A stretch of DNA of 15,109 nucleotides, from contig CALZJV010000073.1 in NCBI GenBank assembly GCA_945787595.1, positions 1 through 15,109 of the forward strand. Direction: 5' to 3'. Positions within the stretch are counted from its first letter, which is position 1; each line of letters starts with the position of its first letter. The notes beneath the pieces are model-generated. The model searched no databases and was not told the DNA's origin. It saw only the letters and a list, made by a program, of their open reading frames with translations. The DNA is from an uncultured Desulfobacterales bacterium. Lineage in GTDB: Bacteria > Desulfobacterota > Desulfobacteria > Desulfobacterales > JAFDCJ01. This document shows, one piece after another, positions 8,248-15,109 of the stretch. Position numbers and translations under genes: made by a program.

Positions 8248-8580
8248 ATGTTTTTATACCAGTTGAAACTCGTTGTCACAGAAAAAAAGTTTGATGAGTT
8301 TATCGATTCGCTGCGTAATCTGTCGATCGAAATTCGAAAAGAGCAAGGATGCCTTGATTTCAACTTGTACATGGATCTTGAAAAGAAGGACACTTATCGC
8401 GTGTCAGGAGAATGGCAGACGCGCCAGGCCATGGAGGCTCATTTCATGCGAGAAAAATTCTCAGTGTTGGTCGGTGCAGCCAGGGTGCTGGGTGGGGATT
8501 TTGAAATGAGCATTGGCGAAACTCTGGAAAAAGGCAGCTATCCGTTTGCGAAAGAGAAGATTTCAAAGAGTTTAGAATAA
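8248..8580 (+). CDS. ABM-fold (antibiotic biosynthesis monooxygenase family) small protein
   Basis: 110-residue protein with the dimeric alpha/beta-barrel ABM pattern: an opening strand (MFLYQLKLVV), a helix with a run of acidic and basic residues, the hallmark E-x-GCLDF-x-LY near residues 34-42, then a strand (YRVSGEW, about 51-57), a helix with the conserved AMEAHF (about 62-67) and a closing strand. Despite the family name, members range from quinol monooxygenases and haem-degrading enzymes to proteins without known activity, so no reaction is assigned. It has no signal peptide and is expected in the cytoplasm. AAGGA about 9 bases before the ATG supports the start. It is first in a likely operon with the carbonic anhydrase 38 bases downstream, behind the candidate sigma-54 promoter. 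Confidence 0.85.
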   Translation: MFLYQLKLVVTEKKFDEFIDSLRNLSIEIRKEQGCLDFNLYMDLEKKDTYRVSGEWQTRQAMEAHFMREKFSVLVGAARVLGGDFEMSIGETLEKGSYPFAKEKISKSLE

Positions 8581-8618
8581 CGCAGCTAACAACAAACATC
8601 AAACAGAAAGGAGTGACA

Positions 8619-9359
8619 ATGAAAACAATTGATACAAATCGCAGAAACTTTATAAAAAAGGCCGGAGGCTCACTGATCGCAGCTGCTGCGGGTTCAAGCT
8701 TTGCCCTAAAGACGATACAGGCGCATGCGGCCCAATCCGGCATGACCCAGAGCAAGAACACTCAGGCCGCGATCACACCGCAAAAAGCCCTGCAAATGCT
8801 CAAGGAGGGTAACGCCCGATTTGTTCAGGGGAAAATGCTGAAACGCGATCTCATGCAACAGGTTAAGGCTACAGCCGCCGGGCAGTTTCCTTTTGCAACC
8901 ATCGTCGGCTGCATGGACTCGCGGGCTTCCAATGAATTGTTATTCGACCAGGGCATTGGCGATATTTTCAGTGCGCGCGTAGCGGGAAACTTTGTAAACG
9001 ATGATATCCTTGGCAGCCTGGAATTCGGCTCCGCAGTGGCTGGTTCTAGGTTGATCGTCGTACTCGGTCACACCGAATGCGGTGCGATCAAAGGGGCCTG
9101 TGACGATGTGGTCGTGGGTAACCTCACCCAGACGCTTGTCAACATTAAACCTGCTGTGGCTGCCGTGTCCGGGTTTGAATCCGCCCGATCTTCGAAGAAC
9201 GATAAATTTGTCCAAGCCGTGACCCATAAAAATGTAGTGCTGACCGTTGAACGCATTCGCGAGCGCAGTCCTATTTTGCGGGGCATGGTCGACAAGGGTC
9301 AAATCGGACTGGCCGGCGCAATGTACGACGTTCATAACGGTAAGGTTACGTTTATCTAA
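8619..9359 (+). CDS. Tat-exported periplasmic beta-class carbonic anhydrase
   Basis: 246 residues. Converts CO2 and water to bicarbonate and a proton with a zinc held by Cys and His. The beta-class signature is complete: Cys98-x-Asp100-x-Arg102 (CMDSRAS) and His151-x-x-Cys154 (GHTECGAIKGACD), giving the zinc ligands Cys98, His151, Cys154 and the Asp-Arg dyad. The protein ends in the family-typical YDVHNGKVTF. Residues 8-14 (RRNFIKK) followed by an Ala-rich hydrophobic stretch and AHA-AQ near 35-39 form a twin-arginine signal, so the folded enzyme should be exported to the periplasm. AAAGGAG (8607-8613) decides for the ATG at 8619 rather than the GTG at 8613. The AsmA gene starts one base after its stop. 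The role could be periplasmic CO2/bicarbonate exchange or pH balance; the latter is inference. Confidence 0.93.
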   Translation: MKTIDTNRRNFIKKAGGSLIAAAAGSSFALKTIQAHAAQSGMTQSKNTQAAITPQKALQMLKEGNARFVQGKMLKRDLMQQVKATAAGQFPFATIVGCMDSRASNELLFDQGIGDIFSARVAGNFVNDDILGSLEFGSAVAGSRLIVVLGHTECGAIKGACDDVVVGNLTQTLVNIKPAVAAVSGFESARSSKNDKFVQAVTHKNVVLTVERIRERSPILRGMVDKGQIGLAGAMYDVHNGKVTFI

Positions 9360-9360
9360 A

Positions 9361-12300
9361 ATGCGAATCTTTAAGATTATTCTTTGTGTCTTAATGGGGC
9401 TTGTTCTGGTGGCGGTAGCAGCCGTTGCGGCTCTGATTTTCGTTGATCCAACTGCTTATCGAAATCAAATCGAAACGAGGGCCAGCGCCGCCTTCGGCCG
9501 GGAATTTAAGATTGCCGGTCCTATCCATCTGGAACGATCCCTCCGACCGCGAATCATCGTTGAGGATATTTCCATCGACAACCCGGATTGGGCCACGGGC
9601 ACGCATTTTGCCACGGCTGAAAAATTCGGCATTCAGGTGGCGCTTTTTCCGCTGCTGCGCGGCAATCTAAGGGCTCTGGACGTTTCGTTCAGCGGTGTGG
9701 ACCTGTTTATCGAGGAAGGCCCCGATGGTGCCAACAATTATACCTTCGGCAGTGGCGACGAAAGCGAAACGACTGGTTTCCTGCCGGCAGTTGAACGACT
9801 GCGAGTCAATGACAGCGTCATCAATTATAAAAAGGCTGACGGCAGCAGCAAGCGTTTTAAAATTAACGCGGCCCGGCTCTGGAACATCCCCGAAGAACCG
9901 GAGAGAATCGAGGCCCAAGGTTCCACAAATGAAATGACATTCACCATCCGGCTCGCTGCCGACAGTGCGGCGGAATTGTCCGGTCTCCAAAATCCCTATT
10001 CCCTGAAGCTGGACATCGAAGGACCCGATATGTCGCTGACCCTTGCTGGACGGATGGAAGAGGCATTTAAATGGGAACGGGGCGATTACCTCATCAAGCT
10101 TAGCGGCGACCAGGCGGATTCTCTCGAAACATTATTTGACGTGGATTTGCCAACAAGCGGTCCTTTCGAATTATCAGCGAATGTCAACAAAACCGACAGA
10201 TCCTTGCGAGTGACAGACATTGCCGCCCGCCTCCAGGGGACACCGCAAACACCTGCGATCATAATTTCGGATGGAGAGGCCTCCGGCGGGCAGGACGATC
10301 CGCTTCAGCTGGTCTTGCAGGGTCAGTTCGGCGAGGCGCCATTCACGCTCAGATTTGAATCGACGCAGCCGCTAGAGGACATCTCGCAAAAAACACCCTG
10401 GCCGATAGAGGCCCAGCTTAACCTTGCGGACCTAAAACTGAACATCGAAAGTGTGATGATTCCGGCAACTGTTACCGAGCACCTTGAGTTTAACGCCCAA
10501 CTCCAGGGCGAAACCCTCAATACCCTATCCCGGCTGTTGGACACCGACCTTCCGGAGGCCGGTCCCTATCGTTTCTCATTTCACACCCGGATTGCAGCGG
10601 GAAACTATGCGGTCAGCGAACTGGAAGGCGCCATCGAGCGCCTCGGCCGCTGGCAGAAGCTTAGGGTTGATAGGGGCAGCGCATCTCTGAATCCAAACGG
10701 ATCCATAGAAGCATCATTAGACGGGAAGGTCGACAACCTCCCCTTATCACTGTCTTTGAAAGGCGGCCCGGGGACACCGGCGAAAGCCGGCAAAAAGACC
10801 TGGCCCCTCATAATCGACGCATCCGCGTCCGGGGCAACCATCAAAGGTGAAGGAGCCGTGGTCACCATCGAGAACAGAAAGGTTTTACAGATCACAACCC
10901 GCATCTCCGGCAACCGTTTTGAATCTCTGGGCCCGCTGATCGGCGTCTCATTTCCGGCGATGGGCAACTTCGATCTGCGCGCCGACATCAGCAGCGACGG
11001 TGACGTGCATGAGGCCGGCAACCTTCGGGTTCAGATAAAAAACAATCGCTTCAGCGGCAGTGCGCGCTGGGAAGGCAAAGCACCACGACCCGTTCTGAGC
11101 GGCAGACTGTCTACCAAGCGCCTCAGGCTGAGCGATTTCGAAATCTCATCAAAAACCGCGTCTAAAAGCAGACGGACCGGGCTGCTGGATCGCCCTATCA
11201 AGCTCGACGCTTTAAACGCCTTTGACGCACGACTGGAATTTACGGTGAAAAGTTTGGCAGACAGTCCAATACCCGTCGCCGACATCAGCTCGGCGGTGAC
11301 ACTGACAAACGGCGAACTCAGAGCTCCCTTCCGTACAAACCTGGCAGGGTTCCCCGTATACGGTCAGATCCAGTTGCGCCGGCGCAACAATGCTCCCACT
11401 GTTTCGTTCAACGCCATCGCCGAAAAAATCGATGTCGGACAGACTCTAAAACAGCTGAAAATGACCGAAATGGTTACCGGCACGACAGATGCGCTCGAGT
11501 TGAAGTTCAGCAGTGCGGGTAAAACCCTGCGAGCCTTACTCGAACAGGCAGCATTGACACTACAGCTCAAACCGGCCGACCTGAGCTACCCCCTTAAAAT
11601 TGCAGCCCGGACACTCGATTTTACATTCAGCGGCGTTGAGCTGACGACTCGCAAGGGTGAGCCGCTGGCAGCCGTTTTCGAGGGAATGCTCAATGGCACT
11701 CCTTTCAACGGAAATATCAGCACAGCAAATCTTGTGCAGATTCAGAAAGCCAATGCGCTTCTGCCCCTGCGGGTGACCATTAAAAAGGCAGATCTCAACT
11801 TTAAGGCTGAGGGGACCATTGAGCGACCGTTCAAAAGGAATTCGTTTGAGTTACAATATGAGCTATCGGGCAAAGAGATCCAGGGACTCGCCCCCCTGGC
11901 GGATTTCACAGTGCCGCTGCGGGGTGAGTTCAGTGCCCGCGGGCGAATTACAGGACGTGGCAACCGATTCACGTATGCCGAAGATTTGCGGGTGGGCAAG
12001 AGCGATCTTAAAGCAAATATAATGATCGTACGAGGGCCACCCAGACCTAAAATCAGTGGCAACATTACCGCCGGCCAGATTCATCTGGATGACGTGCAAC
12101 TGGTTGATGCGGACGAAGAGGCCGCAACAACCAAAGATCGACCACCCCGCGTCATTCCCGATTACACCCTTCCGGTTGATGAACTTTTAGCGGCGGACTT
12201 GGATATGGATTTCAGGGCTGAACGGATTCGCGCGTCACTTGGAGATCTCGGTGAATTCGTCATGAAAATCAGCCTGAAGGACGGCCGATTCAAATCTTCT

Positions 12301-13038
12301 ACCAGCGTTACCGGATTCAAGGGGGAGCGAATCAGCAGCGAGTTTGATTTAAACGCTGCGTCCCAACCGCCGGCGTCCGGGCTTCGGATCAACGCCAAAG
12401 ACCTTAACTTTGGATATTTGCTGAGCAGCATTGACGTGACCGACTTCATCGAGGGAAACGTCAACCTGCGGATCGATTTGTCCGGCACCGGTGCCACACG
12501 CTACGACTTTCTCGGGAATGCCGAGGGCCGTATCACCATCATTGGCGGTCCGGGACGGATGAAAGGCCGGCGTATTGATCTGTGGGCGGCCGATCTGATC
12601 CCGACGATGCTATCTACCCAGTGGCAAAGAAAAAATGTGACCGAAACGAACTGTTTGGTGGCCCACATCGAGTTGGGAGAGGGCCGGGCAAAAATAGAGG
12701 ATTTGCTGCTCGACACCCGGCGCATTAGGATTGCAGCCAGCGGCATGCTGAACCTGGAAACCGAAGAACTGGATGTAATTGTTGCGCCCAGACCCAAGCG
12801 GGCCAGTCTGGTCAGTCTGGCCAATCCGGTGCGAATTAAAGGCACGTTGGCTGAGCCCGAGGTATCCGTTACCCGGATTCCCAGGGGCAGACGTCTTGCC
12901 GCTGTAGGCCTTCTGGCAGGTCTGGTCAATCCTGCTTTCTTGATCTTAGCGCTCAGTGATATCGGCACCGGCCGGGCCAATTCCTGTGCTGCGGCAGTCG
13001 AACGCGTCCGGGAAATTTCGGGGATCGATTCGGAATGA
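9361..13038 (+). CDS. AsmA-family inner-membrane/periplasmic protein
   Basis: 1225 residues. An amino-terminal membrane anchor (about 5-28) leads into an AsmA amino-terminal domain with the typical VDP-x-x-YR-x-x-IE near 30-40 and a long beta-rich region. The AsmA-like carboxy-terminal region at about 1050-1190 contains GRMKGRRIDLWAADLIP, a conserved Cys (NCLVAHI), then a short hydrophobic stretch and a final CAAAVERV motif. Relatives such as TamB, YhdP and YdbH form long beta-groove bridges that help move phospholipid between the membranes; AsmA itself affects outer-membrane assembly. That role is plausible here but not shown. A recurring unit with a Leu-x-x-Leu, Pro and Gly-(Pro/Asn/Glu)-(Phe/Tyr) pattern appears about five times (near 258, 392, 523, 843 and 1020). 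The gene begins one base after the carbonic anhydrase stop, with no strong ribosome binding site, so translational coupling is likely. The frame extends upstream to 9247 inside the carbonic anhydrase gene, which I reject as coding. Confidence 0.92.
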   Translation: MRIFKIILCVLMGLVLVAVAAVAALIFVDPTAYRNQIETRASAAFGREFKIAGPIHLERSLRPRIIVEDISIDNPDWATGTHFATAEKFGIQVALFPLLRGNLRALDVSFSGVDLFIEEGPDGANNYTFGSGDESETTGFLPAVERLRVNDSVINYKKADGSSKRFKINAARLWNIPEEPERIEAQGSTNEMTFTIRLAADSAAELSGLQNPYSLKLDIEGPDMSLTLAGRMEEAFKWERGDYLIKLSGDQADSLETLFDVDLPTSGPFELSANVNKTDRSLRVTDIAARLQGTPQTPAIIISDGEASGGQDDPLQLVLQGQFGEAPFTLRFESTQPLEDISQKTPWPIEAQLNLADLKLNIESVMIPATVTEHLEFNAQLQGETLNTLSRLLDTDLPEAGPYRFSFHTRIAAGNYAVSELEGAIERLGRWQKLRVDRGSASLNPNGSIEASLDGKVDNLPLSLSLKGGPGTPAKAGKKTWPLIIDASASGATIKGEGAVVTIENRKVLQITTRISGNRFESLGPLIGVSFPAMGNFDLRADISSDGDVHEAGNLRVQIKNNRFSGSARWEGKAPRPVLSGRLSTKRLRLSDFEISSKTASKSRRTGLLDRPIKLDALNAFDARLEFTVKSLADSPIPVADISSAVTLTNGELRAPFRTNLAGFPVYGQIQLRRRNNAPTVSFNAIAEKIDVGQTLKQLKMTEMVTGTTDALELKFSSAGKTLRALLEQAALTLQLKPADLSYPLKIAARTLDFTFSGVELTTRKGEPLAAVFEGMLNGTPFNGNISTANLVQIQKANALLPLRVTIKKADLNFKAEGTIERPFKRNSFELQYELSGKEIQGLAPLADFTVPLRGEFSARGRITGRGNRFTYAEDLRVGKSDLKANIMIVRGPPRPKISGNITAGQIHLDDVQLVDADEEAATTKDRPPRVIPDYTLPVDELLAADLDMDFRAERIRASLGDLGEFVMKISLKDGRFKSSTSVTGFKGERISSEFDLNAASQPPASGLRINAKDLNFGYLLSSIDVTDFIEGNVNLRIDLSGTGATRYDFLGNAEGRITIIGGPGRMKGRRIDLWAADLIPTMLSTQWQRKNVTETNCLVAHIELGEGRAKIEDLLLDTRRIRIAASGMLNLETEELDVIVAPRPKRASLVSLANPVRIKGTLAEPEVSVTRIPRGRRLAAVGLLAGLVNPAFLILALSDIGTGRANSCAAAVERVREISGIDSE

Positions 13039-13056
13039 GATTGTAAGTTTAATCTC
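13037..13056 (+). terminator. Inverted repeat at the end of the AsmA gene, weak terminator candidate
   Basis: GAGATT (13037-13042) and AATCTC (13051-13056) can pair around an 8-base loop. The left arm overlaps the AsmA stop codon. There is no T run after it, so termination would be inefficient or Rho-assisted. Confidence 0.2.
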
Positions 13057-13070
13057 TCCTGGGTTTAATT

Positions 13071-13140
13071 CCCCGCAGCTTGCTGCGATAAAAGTGAGTT
13101 AAATCCTAAAAACATGATACTCCGCGGCTTGCCGCGGAGA
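13071..13140. repeat. Pair of REP-like palindromes in the AsmA-FadL intergenic region
   Basis: Palindrome 1 is CGCAG-CTTG-CTGCG (13074-13087) and palindrome 2 is CTCCGCGG-CTTG-CCGCGGAG (13120-13139). They share the core CGC-x-GCTTGC-y-GCG; x/y is A/T in the first and G/C in the second, so the pairing is kept. They are 32 bases apart. The rest of the 214-base gap 13039-13252 is AT-rich, with no gene and no promoter that I can defend. Confidence 0.65.
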
Positions 13141-13252
13141 GATTTCATTCGAAAAAATCGGATATAACATATACCACGATCATGAAGGACGGGAAGATAT
13201 ATAAAAACACGCTCTGAGAAAATAGAATAAGATACAGTAACGAGGGAGAAAA

Positions 13253-14527
13253 ATGAAGAACCTAATTTTCAACATGCTGGCCATCACGTCACTGGTGATG
13301 GCAATTGCGCTGCCGCAGGCCCAGGCCGGCGGTCTCTATTTGTACGAACTTGGAACTCCCGATGTCGGCGCAGCTGCCGCAGGCTGGGCAGCCCGGGCCC
13401 AAGATGCATCAACCGTCTTCACCAATCCGGCGGGAATGACCCGGCTCGATAAGTCGGAATTGCTGGTCGGTATCCAACCGCTTTATCTGCATTCGGAGTT
13501 TTCCCCGGATTCCAAGACCACCACCTCCGGCCCTGACGGGGATGCGAGCACCTGGCTGCCGGCCGGCGGCCTGTATTATGTCCATAATTTGATGCCAAAG
13601 CTAAAAGTCGGAGTCAGCGCTGTTGGTTACTTTGGTTTGGGTTTGGAGTACGAAAACGACTGGGTGGGACGTTATTACGTTCAGGAAATCAAATTGCAGG
13701 CCCTCGGGATTCAGCCGGCACTGGCCTATCAGGTCACGGACTGGCTGTCGTTCGGTGCCGGCGTAGTGGCATTATACGGCGTGCTGGATCAAAAAGCGGC
13801 TGTAAACAACATCGGTCCGAATCAAAACGACGGCAAGCTCAAGATTGAGGATGATGACTGGACCTACCAGGTGAATCTGGGGGTTTTGGTGGAGCCGCGC
13901 AAGGGAACGCGCTTCGGCCTGACCTATCTTTCGGAGGGAGACCTGGAATTTAAAGACGAGCCCGATTTCAGCAACCTTGGCCCCGGGCTGGAAGCCATTT
14001 TGCGGGCTCAAGGCCTGCTCGACTCAGAAATAGAGGTTGAGTTTACCATGCCTCAGGCAGTTATGCTCAGTGCTTATCACGAGCTGAATGACCGCTGGGC
14101 AATTATGGGCAACTTGGGATGGCAGGACTGGTCGGAGTTCGGCAAGGTGGGTGTCACGTTGACCTCGCAAGATGCCTCGAAACTCACCGTTGATCGAAAC
14201 TACAAGGATACCTGGCATGTTGCCGTCGGTGGCCAGTACCGGGTGGCGGACCCCTGGCTGTTGACGGCCGGCGTTGCCTACGACAGCTCCATGGTGGACG
14301 ACGATGATCGAACTCCCGATCTACCTTTGGGTGAGCAGTGGCGCTTCGGGCTGGGTGCCAGCTACGACTGGTCAGAAAAACTGGCTTTGGGTTTGGGGTA
14401 CACGTTTCTCTGGGGCGGGGATCTGGACATGGACGTCAACCGGGGGCCTCTGGCGGGAAAGGTTTCGGGTACTTATGAGAATGTGTCAATGAACTTTATT
14501 AATTTTTACCTGAATTGGAAATTTTAA
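13253..14527 (+). CDS. FadL/OmpP1/TodX-family outer-membrane transport protein
   Basis: 424-residue outer-membrane beta-barrel of the family that admits long-chain fatty acids or aromatic and aliphatic hydrocarbons. A signal peptide (1-25) ends in AQA before GGLYLYELG. Family hallmarks follow: the small-residue plug segment (VGAAAAGWAARAQDAS) and NPAG at residues 58-61. Amphipathic beta strands run to a carboxy-terminal Phe (NFYLNWKF), the signal for BAM-dependent insertion. Length is usual for the family. The ATG at 13253 follows GAGGGAG (13242-13248). The DUF1254 gene begins 18 bases downstream, probably in one operon. The substrate cannot be deduced; the hydrophobic-substrate role is from family knowledge. 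Confidence 0.92.
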   Translation: MKNLIFNMLAITSLVMAIALPQAQAGGLYLYELGTPDVGAAAAGWAARAQDASTVFTNPAGMTRLDKSELLVGIQPLYLHSEFSPDSKTTTSGPDGDASTWLPAGGLYYVHNLMPKLKVGVSAVGYFGLGLEYENDWVGRYYVQEIKLQALGIQPALAYQVTDWLSFGAGVVALYGVLDQKAAVNNIGPNQNDGKLKIEDDDWTYQVNLGVLVEPRKGTRFGLTYLSEGDLEFKDEPDFSNLGPGLEAILRAQGLLDSEIEVEFTMPQAVMLSAYHELNDRWAIMGNLGWQDWSEFGKVGVTLTSQDASKLTVDRNYKDTWHVAVGGQYRVADPWLLTAGVAYDSSMVDDDDRTPDLPLGEQWRFGLGASYDWSEKLALGLGYTFLWGGDLDMDVNRGPLAGKVSGTYENVSMNFINFYLNWKF

Positions 14528-14531
14528 TTAG

Positions 14532-14538
14532 AAAGGAG
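14532..14538 (+). promoter_or_regulatory. Ribosome binding site AAAGGAG deciding the DUF1254 start
   Basis: A near-perfect AAAGGAG lies 7 bases before the ATG at 14546. The alternative ATG at 14660, which opens the recognisable signal peptide, has only a weak purine stretch upstream. This site favours translation from 14546. Confidence 0.55.
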
Positions 14539-14545
14539 AGAGAAA

Positions 14546-15109
14546 ATGAAGACCAATATCCAAAAGCGGATGATGTCCGAACGTCAGAACCTCTGTCAGA
14601 TGACCTGGTTGACAGAGTCAATTCTGCCCATTCTGTCGGGCCAACTCCAGAAGTATAAGATGAAATTTTCTTCAAGAATATGTTCACTGTTTTTGTCGAG
14701 TCTTCTATTACTGGGGGGCAGCGCGGCAGCTCTTGCGCAAAACACACCCGGTTACAATAACAAGATACCGGACAACATTCTGACGCCGGATTCGGTTAAG
14801 ACCCGAATTGGCACGCTGAAATTCTTTGACGGCATGCCGGATGCGGCGACCGTGAAAAAAGCCTACGACAATCTGGACTTCATGCGTGGTGTCGAGGTCT
14901 TCCTGAACTTCATCCCGGCGACATCCATCGAGGGAATGCGTCTCGGCATGGCGGAGGGTGGGGCAACCAAATCCAACCAATGCGTCATTTTCGACAAGCT
15001 GATGGACTCGGATCCGTTGTTCCTTACCGGCAACACGGACACCGTCTATGCCTCGGTGATGCTGGATCTGAAGCGGGACGGGGCCACCGTCATTGAGATT
15101 CCGCCGAAG
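14546..15109 (+). CDS. DUF1254 domain protein, exported, cut by the right edge (5' part)
   Basis: 188 codons are visible and the frame stays open at the window end. From about residue 75 the sequence matches the DUF1254 pattern: TPDSVKTRIGTLKFFDGMP, then YDNLDFMRGVEVFLNFIP, and the LTGNTDTVYA block near 161-170. Such proteins usually continue into a DUF1214 domain; their biochemical role is unsettled. A standard signal peptide begins at Met39 (ATG 14660: MKFSSR, then a Leu-rich core, cleavage after ALA about residue 64). If translation starts at 14546, as the strong ribosome binding site suggests, the signal carries a 38-residue polar extension. The gene follows the FadL gene by 18 bases. Either start is possible; the family call is firm. 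Confidence 0.85.
   Translation, partial: MKTNIQKRMMSERQNLCQMTWLTESILPILSGQLQKYKMKFSSRICSLFLSSLLLLGGSAAALAQNTPGYNNKIPDNILTPDSVKTRIGTLKFFDGMPDAATVKKAYDNLDFMRGVEVFLNFIPATSIEGMRLGMAEGGATKSNQCVIFDKLMDSDPLFLTGNTDTVYASVMLDLKRDGATVIEIPPK

Noticed and set aside
9247..9360. Upstream extension of the AsmA frame
   Set aside because: It overlaps the conserved end of the carbonic anhydrase in a different frame, and the membrane anchor typical of AsmA begins at 9361.

Overview
This 15.1-kb window looks like a metagenome-type chromosomal segment from a Gram-negative bacterium. I would guess Desulfobacterota (a Desulfobacterales-like sulfate reducer or relative). The Gram-negative part is secure: there is a lipoprotein signal, an outer-membrane beta-barrel ending in Phe, a Tat-exported periplasmic enzyme and an AsmA protein. 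The phylum is inference, from a sigma-54 activator next to a hybrid kinase with solute-binding sensor domains and from intergenic heptamer and palindromic repeats of a kind I associate with that group. No rRNA, tRNA, CRISPR array or transposase gene was seen.

Left part (1-2862): a patatin-like phospholipase lipoprotein on the + strand (287-1732) has its own sigma-70-like promoter. It converges on a minus-strand TPR protein (1945-2862) that appears to be the carboxy-terminal remnant of a larger TolB/cyclase-type TPR protein, cut off exactly where the next gene's upstream region begins.

Middle (2930-7667): a two-gene signalling operon. The first gene is a membrane hybrid histidine kinase with two tandem periplasmic solute-binding (Venus-flytrap) domains, like the BvgS/EvgS layout. 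The second overlaps it by 11 bases and encodes a receiver-AAA+-Fis sigma-54 activator. A low-complexity repeat has entered the kinase's receiver domain in frame.

The 580-base gap 7668-8247 is regulatory rather than empty. It holds heptamer repeats, a hairpin, a tandem 19-bp repeat and a near-consensus -24/-12 sequence just ahead of the next operon. That operon (8248-13038) encodes an ABM-fold small protein, a Tat-exported beta-carbonic anhydrase and a 1225-residue AsmA-family protein. The arrangement suggests, without proving, that the kinase/activator pair controls this envelope operon.

Right part (13039-15109): two related palindromes with a compensatory base change precede a FadL/OmpP1-type outer-membrane transporter and a DUF1254 protein cut by the window edge. 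Most of the window (AsmA, FadL, lipoprotein, exported carbonic anhydrase, two-sensor kinase) concerns the cell envelope and periplasm.
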